Below are positions 1-6,067 of a stretch of 25,627 nucleotides of DNA, in pieces. Below the pieces are notes generated by a model, which searched no databases, had not been told where the DNA came from, and worked only from the letters and a program-made list of their open reading frames with translations. Every line of letters begins with the position of its first letter. The stretch's first letter is position 1. The position numbers were made by a program, and so were the translations under genes. Origin of the DNA: Candidatus Omnitrophota bacterium (GTDB lineage: Bacteria; Omnitrophota; Gorgyraeia; Pluralincolimonadales; Pluralincolimonadaceae); assembly GCA_028706795.1 (NCBI GenBank), contig JAQTVK010000001.1, forward strand, positions 1 through 25,627. Direction: 5' to 3'.

Positions 1-457
1 TGAGGCCCACCTCATGGTGGAAGAGCCGGGCAAATACCTCGAACCTTTCAAAAGGGCCGGCGCAAAAAGGATAATCTTCCACTATGAATCCAAAGAGGAC
101 CCTTCCGCGGTCATACAGAAGATCCGCGCACTGGGACTGGAAGCGGGTATCGCGATAAACCCGGAGACGCCGGTGTCCAAGGTCGAGGGATATTTCAAAG
201 ATATCGACGTCCTGCTTTTTCTTTCCGTAAATCCGGGTTTCTACGGCAGCAAATTCATCCCGGAAGTATGCGATAAGGCGCGCGCGTTAAAGGGGCACAA
301 CGGCAGGCCGGTCATCGCGATGGACGGGGGATTGAAAATGGAAAACATCCTGATGATAAAGGAGGCCGGTGTCGATCTCGCCTGTGTCGGCAGCGGGATA
401 TTCGGCACAGGAGATCCGAAGGAGAACTACAAAAATCTCGCCGGTATGGTAAGGTAA
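1..457 (+). CDS. rpe: Ribulose-phosphate 3-epimerase, 5'-truncated by window edge
   Basis: The reading frame is open from base 2, so the N-terminal part lies outside the window; the first visible ATG (14) is internal. The product interconverts ribulose 5-phosphate and xylulose 5-phosphate (pentose phosphate pathway, cytoplasm). Seen: E-A-H-L-M at the left edge, matching the D-V-H-L-M strand whose His binds the catalytic metal; IIFHYE; INPETP; SVNPGF; AMDGGL, whose Asp is the second catalytic/metal residue; and GSGIFG, the phosphate-binding end. The first metal-site motif is off the window. Oddities: Glu replaces the usual Asp before the His strand, and the usual PGFGGQ loop reads PGFYGS, so a divergent paralogue acting on a related sugar phosphate is possible. 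The C-terminus ends normally after the last helix. Confidence 0.88.
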   Translation, partial: EAHLMVEEPGKYLEPFKRAGAKRIIFHYESKEDPSAVIQKIRALGLEAGIAINPETPVSKVEGYFKDIDVLLFLSVNPGFYGSKFIPEVCDKARALKGHNGRPVIAMDGGLKMENILMIKEAGVDLACVGSGIFGTGDPKENYKNLAGMVR

Positions 458-463
458 ACCATA

Positions 464-491
464 TGGACATTTTTATATTTTGTGATATACT
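464..491 (+). promoter_or_regulatory. Sigma-70-like promoter with extended -10
   Basis: TGGACA (464-469), 16-base spacer, TATACT (486-491) preceded by TG one base upstream (extended -10). The predicted start near 498 leaves a leader of about 17 bases that holds the AGGAGGG ribosome-binding site (502-508) of the glycine-zipper gene at 515. Confidence 0.65.
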
Positions 492-514
492 TTAACCAAT
501 AAGGAGGGTAAAAG

Positions 515-874
515 ATGCGTATAGCAGTTACATTTATAATGGTGATCGCCCTTATGTTCTCAGCCTCAGCTCCGGTATTCTCCGCTGATGCCAGCGGACT
601 GCTTAAGTCCGGCCTGGTCGGCGCCGCGACAGGTGCCGTAGCTTCAGGCGCTTCCGGCGGCAAGGCCGGGCAAGGCGCGCTCATAGGCGCCGGCACCGGC
701 ATAGCGGCGGGTGTCATCGCGGACGTTTTGATGCCCGATGAAAAGTCGGCTCCTGCGCAGGCGGCAGCGCCGGCTCCGTCATCGGACTCGAGCGGCTTCG
801 AGAGAGGATACACCAAAGGCTACGAGGCGGGATATCAGGCCGGTTATCAGGCCGGGACGAGCGCGCGTAAGTAG
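515..874 (+). CDS. Small exported glycine-zipper protein
   Basis: 119 residues. Residues 1-24 form a signal peptide (Met-Arg, long hydrophobic core, cleavage near FSA-DA). Residues about 28-72 are rich in Gly and Ala with GxxxG spacing (GAATGAVASGASGG, GAGTGIAAG), the pattern of glycine-zipper outer-membrane or periplasmic proteins. An Ala/Pro-rich linker follows. The C-terminus carries four consecutive G-Y-x-x units and ends in QAGTSARK. Function is unknown; by family it may insert in or coat the cell envelope. The start is supported by AGGAGGG 6 bases upstream and by its own promoter; a terminator follows, so it is probably monocistronic. The two adjacent GYQA units are near-identical in DNA, suggesting recent local repeat growth. 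Confidence 0.8.
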   Translation: MRIAVTFIMVIALMFSASAPVFSADASGLLKSGLVGAATGAVASGASGGKAGQGALIGAGTGIAAGVIADVLMPDEKSAPAQAAAPAPSSDSSGFERGYTKGYEAGYQAGYQAGTSARK

Positions 875-902
875 CACGGCGGCGCTAAAGGATATTTGAC
901 CG

Positions 903-940
903 AAAAGCCCTTTGACGATTGAATCAGGGGGCTTTTTGTT
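903..940 (+). terminator. Rho-independent terminator after the glycine-zipper gene
   Basis: AAAAGCCC (903-910) pairs perfectly with GGGCTTTT (929-936) across an 18-base loop and runs into a T-rich tail (TTTTTGTTTT). The loop carries TTGAAT, a candidate -35 box for the next gene. Confidence 0.8.
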
Positions 941-947
941 TTACAAT
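919..947 (+). promoter_or_regulatory. Candidate promoter overlapping the terminator
   Basis: TTGAAT (919-924), 17-base spacer, TACAAT (942-947). The -35 box lies in the terminator loop and the spacer covers the 3' stem arm. The predicted start near 954 is about 17 bases before the cation transporter at 971. Each box differs from consensus at one or two positions. Confidence 0.4.
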
Positions 948-970
948 ATTACTTAAAACCAGGACGGCAC

Positions 971-1954
971 ATGACTACCAGAAGGGCAAAAGGCGAGACC
1001 GTAGGCTCCATAATGAAGAACGAATTCCTGGCGGTCTCCGACGAATTCACAATAGAGGATACCATAAAGCATTTCCGCACGGCCTCGCTCGAAAAAGTAT
1101 CGAAACCTTCCTATATATATGTGGTCGACTCCCGCGGGCTTCTTGTAGGTGTAGTCAAGATGCGCGACCTTTTGAGCCATGCGCCGAACGTCCACATAAG
1201 GGACATAATGCTCAAGAGCGTGGTAAAGGTGCATGCCGAAATGGACCAGGAGGAGGTGGTAAGATATTTCATAAAGCACAGGTTCCTCGCGCTGCCTGTA
1301 GTTAACAACGAACAGAAACTGGTCGGGATAGTGACGGCCGATGAGATGGTCGATATAGCCGAACTCGAGGCGGAAGACGATATCGCCAAGATAATCGGTA
1401 CCGGCGTGGACGAGATAACGAGCCGGTCTATACCGCGCATAGTGCGCTTAAGGCTGCCGTGGCTCGCGATAAGCATAGTGAGCGGACTCGCGTGCGCGTT
1501 CATCCTCGGATGGTTCGAGCATGACATAAAGTCGGTTGTAGCGCTGGCGCTTTTTATTCCCATAGTGCTCGGTCTTTCGGAGAGCACCGGGATGCAGTCA
1601 GCTACGATAGTGGTAAGGAATATGGCCCTGGGCCGTGCGTCTCTTAAAGATGTCAGGTGGCTGCTCCAGAAGGAGATGTTCGTCGGGATCATCGTTGGGC
1701 TTGCATGCGGCATGCTTGTGGGCGGGGCCGCCACACTGTGGCAGGCCAATGCGAATCTGGGCGCGGCGCTGGCGATCTCAATGTCGATGTCGATAATCCT
1801 TTCAGGCGTCATAGGTTCCTGCCTGCCGTTCTTGTTCAAGCTGTTCAAAATAGACCCGGCGTTATCCTCCGGGCCGATCGTCCTTGCCACTTGCGACATA
1901 ATGACCCTTCTTATATACTTCAGGGTTTCCGGGTTTTTCCTGGCAGGCCAATAA
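971..1954 (+). CDS. CBS-domain MgtE-like divalent cation transporter lacking the N domain
   Basis: 327 residues. Two CBS motifs span about residues 10-130 (VGVVKMRDLL and VGIVTADEMV ends). A linker helix leads to an MgtE membrane domain from about residue 160 with five hydrophobic segments. Pore signatures are recognisable: the family GNxGxQxxTxxVR motif appears as STGMQSATIVVR, and DPALSSGP..TCD retains the Asp (D309) that corresponds to the pore Mg2+-binding Asp of MgtE. Full MgtE (about 450 residues) has a superhelical N domain before the CBS pair that locks the channel at high Mg2+; it is absent here. The role is probably Mg2+ or other divalent cation passage gated by the CBS domains. The ribosome site is weak (AGGACGG). 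It starts a run with queF 20 bases downstream. Confidence 0.85.
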   Translation: MTTRRAKGETVGSIMKNEFLAVSDEFTIEDTIKHFRTASLEKVSKPSYIYVVDSRGLLVGVVKMRDLLSHAPNVHIRDIMLKSVVKVHAEMDQEEVVRYFIKHRFLALPVVNNEQKLVGIVTADEMVDIAELEAEDDIAKIIGTGVDEITSRSIPRIVRLRLPWLAISIVSGLACAFILGWFEHDIKSVVALALFIPIVLGLSESTGMQSATIVVRNMALGRASLKDVRWLLQKEMFVGIIVGLACGMLVGGAATLWQANANLGAALAISMSMSIILSGVIGSCLPFLFKLFKIDPALSSGPIVLATCDIMTLLIYFRVSGFFLAGQ

Positions 1955-1974
1955 ATCTTATACGGAGAATATGA

Positions 1975-2361
1975 ATGAAAAAAACATACACTGCCGAACA
2001 CGCCAAAAAGGGCGTAAAAGATATATTGCCGGATATCGAAGCCTTTCCGAACTTTCACAAGGGTTATGAGATAAAGATAGAGATACCCGAATTCACTTCA
2101 GTCTGCCCGAAGACCGGGCTTCCGGATTTCGGGACCATAACTATAAGGTATATGCCCGGCAGATCATGTATCGAACTGAAGTCGCTGAAATACTACATCA
2201 TCGGGTTCAGGAATATGGGCATATTCTACGAGAACGCGGTGAACAGGATACTCAAGGACGTCGTCTCCTCGTGCAGGCCGAAATGGTGCATAGTGACCGG
2301 CGAGTTCAATGTCCGCGGAGGGATGAAGACGACCGTGACCGCGAGATACAGGATAAAATAA
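1975..2361 (+). CDS. queF: NADPH-dependent 7-cyano-7-deazaguanine reductase (QueF)
   Basis: 128 residues, about the size of the short unimodular QueF. It reduces preQ0 to preQ1 in tRNA queuosine synthesis (cytoplasm). Seen: FTSVCPKTGLPDF with nucleophile C44 and acid/base D51; the NADPH/QueF signature ELKSLKYY (67-74), which separates the reductase from the archaeal amidinotransferase QueF-L; FRNMGIFYE with substrate-binding E86; and FNVRGG near the end. Oddity: family members normally read F-H-E, with His before the Glu; here it is Tyr (Y85). The start follows CGGAG; an ATG four bases upstream is out of frame. The stop overlaps the next start (TAATG), implying translational coupling. Confidence 0.92.
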   Translation: MKKTYTAEHAKKGVKDILPDIEAFPNFHKGYEIKIEIPEFTSVCPKTGLPDFGTITIRYMPGRSCIELKSLKYYIIGFRNMGIFYENAVNRILKDVVSSCRPKWCIVTGEFNVRGGMKTTVTARYRIK

Positions 2362-2885
2362 TGCGCATCACCACAAGACAAGGCGACGGAGGCAGGACGC
2401 GCCTATGCGGCGGCAGGGCCGTCTCCAAATGCGACCCGAGCATAAAAGCGCAGGGCGCGATAGACGAACTCATATCCTTCCTAGGCCTCGCGAAAGTGAA
2501 GATAAAAGACCGGTCCGCAAAAAAGAAGATCGGGCTGATACAGAGGGACCTCTTCAGTATAATCGGGTGTATCTCGTCCGGCGGCAGGAAGGGCGCGGCC
2601 CCCGCGGTAAAAGATTGCGACGTAAGGATGCTCGAAGAGTTCGGTGACCTGATGGAGGGCCGCGGCCTTATGCCTTCGGGATTTGTCATCCCGGGAGTCA
2701 ACGAGGGTTCTGCGGTCTTGCATGTTGCGAGGACGGTGGCACGCAGGGCCGAATGCTGCGTCGTCGAGCTGGGCAGGAAGTCTAAAATAGATCCATGCAT
2801 TTTGGCTTACCTTAACAGGCTTTCAGACCTTTTATTTGTCCTGGCCGTCCGCGAGGAAGGGAGACCTGACCTGCTTAAAAGATGA
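2361..2885 (+). CDS. pduO: PduO-type ATP:cob(I)alamin adenosyltransferase
   Basis: 174 residues from the ATG that overlaps the queF stop; a longer upstream frame exists but would run inside queF. The enzyme transfers adenosyl from ATP to cob(I)alamin, making coenzyme B12. Seen: N-terminal ATP-binding loop TRQGDGGRT (family TKTGDxGxT); AIDELISFLGLA (family vDELnaxiGla); IQRDLFSIIG; FVIPG; the helix ARTVARRAE with the ATP/cobalamin-contacting Arg residues; and the terminal YLNRLSDLLFVLA signature. Oddity: the family RRAER ends RRAEC here. The stop TGA overlaps the UbiA start ATG (ATGA). Nothing in the window shows which B12 enzyme it serves. Confidence 0.92.
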   Translation: MRITTRQGDGGRTRLCGGRAVSKCDPSIKAQGAIDELISFLGLAKVKIKDRSAKKKIGLIQRDLFSIIGCISSGGRKGAAPAVKDCDVRMLEEFGDLMEGRGLMPSGFVIPGVNEGSAVLHVARTVARRAECCVVELGRKSKIDPCILAYLNRLSDLLFVLAVREEGRPDLLKR

Positions 2886-3793
2886 ACAGGATACTCCTTT
2901 GGATAATAGCGGTCAGGCCCCAATTCTTCACGGCGACTATAATCCCCATCGCGCTGGGATCGGCCGTAGCCCGTTACGACACCGGGTTTTTTGACTGGGG
3001 GCTCTTCTGGCTCACCCTCATCGGCGGGATCTTTATACACGGCGGGCTTAACTTCACCAACGCTTATTACGATTTCAAGACGGGGAACGACGTCATCAAC
3101 AAGTCACCCACGCCTTTTAGCGGCGGTGTCAGGTTCTTACGCGAAGGAACGCTCAAATCCCGGCAGGTGCAAATGGCGGGATTTATCTGTTTCGCGGCGG
3201 GAAGCGCCGTCGGGCTTTATCTCAATTATATCTGCGGAGGATATACCATCCTCCTGATCGGGATCCTGGGCGTATTCATCGCATATTTTTATAACGCCGA
3301 TCCCCTGAAGATAGGATATACGCGCTTGTCGGAGGTAACGACGGGTTTCGGGTTCGGGACGCTTATGGTGCTCGGCGCCTATTATGTCCAGGCGAAGAAA
3401 CTTTCGTGGGAGGCGTTTTTCGCCTCTATTCCCATCGCGATACTCATCGCACTCGTACAATTCATAAACCAATTCCCCGATTACGAAGCGGATAAGGCGG
3501 CGCGCAAGAACAACACCGTTGTCATGGCCGGGAAGGCGAAGGCGGCCGGATATTACCGGTTCTTTCTGATGTCGGTATATCTTGTAGTCCTGGCCGGCAT
3601 AGCCTTCAGGGTATTTCCGTTTACCGCTGTAATAACGTTCGTGACGCTGCCTGCGGCCGTAAAAGCAATAAGAGTTTCCGGCGCGCATTTCGATAAGATC
3701 AAGGAGTTGCTGCCGGCGAACGCGCTTACGATAGCGGTGCACCTCTCTTTCGGGATACTTTTTACTTTCGCGTATTTGTGGGGGACAAAATAG
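2882..3793 (+). CDS. UbiA-family prenyltransferase (MenA-like)
   Basis: 303 residues, integral membrane, about eight hydrophobic helices. UbiA enzymes transfer a polyprenyl chain from its diphosphate to an aromatic acceptor. Seen: N-terminal AVRPQFF; first Asp-rich motif N60-A-Y-Y-D64-F..G-N-D70; second motif N196-Q-F-P-D200-Y-E-A-D204, both needed to bind Mg2+-diphosphate. The overall pattern (VRP, NAYYDxxTGND, NQFPDxExD) resembles 1,4-dihydroxy-2-naphthoate prenyltransferase (menaquinone synthesis) more than UbiA proper, but no other quinone gene is visible, so the acceptor stays open. It is coupled to the adenosyltransferase by an ATGA overlap. Its TAG stop lies in the ribosome-binding site of the next gene. 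Confidence 0.87.
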   Translation: MNRILLWIIAVRPQFFTATIIPIALGSAVARYDTGFFDWGLFWLTLIGGIFIHGGLNFTNAYYDFKTGNDVINKSPTPFSGGVRFLREGTLKSRQVQMAGFICFAAGSAVGLYLNYICGGYTILLIGILGVFIAYFYNADPLKIGYTRLSEVTTGFGFGTLMVLGAYYVQAKKLSWEAFFASIPIAILIALVQFINQFPDYEADKAARKNNTVVMAGKAKAAGYYRFFLMSVYLVVLAGIAFRVFPFTAVITFVTLPAAVKAIRVSGAHFDKIKELLPANALTIAVHLSFGILFTFAYLWGTK

Positions 3794-3802
3794 GAGGCAA
3801 CA

Positions 3803-6067
3803 ATGAGGACGGCGATGAAGGTATTGGCATGGACAGCAGCGTTGGTTTTTTCCTTTGCCGGGACCGCCTGCGCGCAGGAGAACTCGAGCGGGAACCTTCT
3901 TGCTTCCGGGGCTATGCAGGGGGCATGGGAGAACGGGGGGACGGCGAAACACTCCTATTCCTCACAGGGTGCCCGCACCGAAGGTGTGCAGGTATGTCAG
4001 CTAAGATATAACGTAAGCGGGCAGAAACAGGAAGCGGGTTTTTGGTTCGGGCTGGTGGGAAGGGACCTGAGCAAATACGGCGCCGTGACTTTCTGGGTGA
4101 AGGGCGGGAAGGGCGGAGAAATATTTAAAGTAGGGATGAAAGACGGCTCGTCGTTTGAGGAGAAGCTGGATATAAAGACGTACCTTCCGGCAGGCGTGAC
4201 TACGGAATGGCAGAAAGTCACGATCCCCCTGGCGGATTTTACATCGATATACGACTGGTATAACATGGATAATTTTTCGATCACTTTCCATAACGATTAC
4301 GGACAGCCGTTCACCGGGATGATCTACCTGGACGGGCTTACCTTGGAAGGCGAGAGGACCGGTGTCGTCAGGCCGCAGGCGAAAAGATGGGAAGCGCCTG
4401 AGCCTGCGACGATGACCGACGACCAATTCCTCGACCTCATCGAACACTCTGCATGCATGTTCTTCTGGGAGGAGGCGAATCCCGAGAACGGGCTGATCAA
4501 AGATACATGCAATACCCTCCTTAAGGACAATTCGCCGATGGCCAGCATCGCGTCGGTCGGGTTCGGCCTGCCTGCGCTGTGCGTGGCAGTGGAACGCGGC
4601 TGGCTCCCCGAAGATAAGGTCAAGGAGAGGATAATCACGACCCTTAAGTTTTTCAGGGACAGGGCAGAATGCGTCCATGGTTTTTATTATCATTTTCTGG
4701 ACATGAAGACAGGGCTGCGCTGGGGCGATTGCGAGCTCTCCTCGATAGATACGACACTTCTTTTAGCCGGAGTCGTCTTCGTGGGCGAATATTACAAAGG
4801 CACCGAAATAGAGAGATTGGCGAAGGAGATCTACGACAGGGTCGATTGGGCGTGGATGATGGACAACGGCACCACGCCGAGCATGGGCTGGTTCCCGAAC
4901 AAGGGGTTCCTCCCTTACAGGTGGTCGGGTTATACCTCCGAGCACCTGGTGTTGTATTTCATGGGCATAGGTTCGGATACACATCCGATGTCCCCTGATT
5001 CCTGGAGCGCCTACAGCAGGGGATTCACGACATATAAAGGTTTCAGGTTCACGGGCCCGCCGGCGTTATTTACCCACCAGTATTCGCATTGCTTCGTCGA
5101 TTTCAAGGGCAAAGAGGACAATTTCATGGATTATTTCCAGAACTCGGTCCAGGCGACGCTGGCTAACAGGCAATGGTGCATCGATAACATGAGTCGCGGC
5201 AAAACCTACGGCCCGGACTGCTGGGGCCTGACTGCCTGCGACGGCCCGGACGGCTACAAGGCGTACGGGGCCCCTAACGGGGAGAACGACGGGACGGTAT
5301 CGCCGACAGCGGCGATATCCTCGATCATCTTTACCCCGGACCTCTCGATAAAGGCGGCCAGGTATATGTACGCCAATCACAGGGATAAGATATGGGGCAA
5401 ATACGGTTTCGTCGACGCTTTCAACTGGGACAGGAACTGGGTTTCGTCCAAATATATCGGCATCGACCAAGGCCCGATAGTCCTCATGATAGAGAACTAC
5501 AGGACCGGGATGGTCTGGAAATATTTCATGCAGAACAAGAACGTCAAGAAAGCGATGAAACTTTGTAACTTTACCAAGCCGAAAAAGGTCCTCGATACGC
5601 TGGACCTCTCGGGCAAGTGGTATCTCAGGACCGGCGATAATATCAAGTGGGCTAAGCTGGCCTTCCCGGGCAAGGAATGGAAAGAGGTAAAGGTGCCGGC
5701 GGAATGGGAGACGCAGGGATTTGCCAACTACGACGGATACGCGTGGTATTGGTACAGCTTCAAGCTATCCAATGAGAAGAGGAACATCTGGAAGGAGAAA
5801 GGCGCCAAGATAATACTCCAGTTCGGGGGGATCGATGATGTCGATATGACCTTCTTCAACAATAACCTCGTGGGCCAGAGCGGAATGTTCCCGCCGCATG
5901 TCCAGTCCGTATGGGAGAAGGAAAGGAATTACGGGATCCCCGCAGGCATTGTGAACGCCAATTCGCAGAATGTGATAGCGGTGAAGGTATACGACTCCGA
6001 AAGGAAGGGCGGCATCTATAAAGGGCCGGTGCAGATAAAGGTAATAAAGGAAGAAGACCTGGAATAG
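3803..6067 (+). CDS. Secreted multidomain glycoamylase-like (GH144-type) glycoside hydrolase
   Basis: 754 residues. AGGAGG (3792-3797) five bases before ATG fixes the start. Residues 1-24 are a signal peptide ending TACA-QE; a lipobox is absent. Residues about 27-190 form a beta-rich carbohydrate-binding-like module (AVTFWVKGG, WQKVTIPLADF, IYLDGLTLEG). Residues about 205-590 are the (alpha/alpha)6 glycoamylase-like domain (Pfam Glycoamylase, GH144 and relatives): FFWEEANPENGL, SIDTTLLLAG, IYDRVDWAWM, LFTHQYSHCFVDF, WGLTACDGPDGY, DGTVSPTAA, GIDQGPIVLMIENYRTG. Characterised GH144 enzymes are endo-beta-1,2-glucanases; substrate here is inferred. Residues about 598-754 resemble the N-terminal sugar-binding jelly roll of GH2 enzymes (LSGKWYL, VPAEWE, WYWYSF), an unusual tail. 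The TAG stop abuts the ATG of the GH116 gene, so the two are coexpressed. Confidence 0.87.
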   Translation: MRTAMKVLAWTAALVFSFAGTACAQENSSGNLLASGAMQGAWENGGTAKHSYSSQGARTEGVQVCQLRYNVSGQKQEAGFWFGLVGRDLSKYGAVTFWVKGGKGGEIFKVGMKDGSSFEEKLDIKTYLPAGVTTEWQKVTIPLADFTSIYDWYNMDNFSITFHNDYGQPFTGMIYLDGLTLEGERTGVVRPQAKRWEAPEPATMTDDQFLDLIEHSACMFFWEEANPENGLIKDTCNTLLKDNSPMASIASVGFGLPALCVAVERGWLPEDKVKERIITTLKFFRDRAECVHGFYYHFLDMKTGLRWGDCELSSIDTTLLLAGVVFVGEYYKGTEIERLAKEIYDRVDWAWMMDNGTTPSMGWFPNKGFLPYRWSGYTSEHLVLYFMGIGSDTHPMSPDSWSAYSRGFTTYKGFRFTGPPALFTHQYSHCFVDFKGKEDNFMDYFQNSVQATLANRQWCIDNMSRGKTYGPDCWGLTACDGPDGYKAYGAPNGENDGTVSPTAAISSIIFTPDLSIKAARYMYANHRDKIWGKYGFVDAFNWDRNWVSSKYIGIDQGPIVLMIENYRTGMVWKYFMQNKNVKKAMKLCNFTKPKKVLDTLDLSGKWYLRTGDNIKWAKLAFPGKEWKEVKVPAEWETQGFANYDGYAWYWYSFKLSNEKRNIWKEKGAKIILQFGGIDDVDMTFFNNNLVGQSGMFPPHVQSVWEKERNYGIPAGIVNANSQNVIAVKVYDSERKGGIYKGPVQIKVIKEEDLE

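Noticed and set aside
1111..2058. Long minus-strand open frame (315 codons) over the cation transporter
   Set aside because: It is the complement of a clear MgtE-family gene with recognisable motifs; its product is Ser/Thr-rich with no family signature.
2166..2360. Upstream extension of the adenosyltransferase frame
   Set aside because: It lies wholly inside queF; the family N-terminus begins at ATG 2361.
1975..2361. Archaeal QueF-like amidinotransferase
   Set aside because: The NADPH motif ELKSLKYY is intact, which that branch lacks.
3803..3880. Lipoprotein signal in the GH144-type enzyme
   Set aside because: The Cys near the cleavage site is preceded by G-T-A, without the Leu/Val three residues before it; a type I cleavage after ACA fits. 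The same applies to the protein at 22550.
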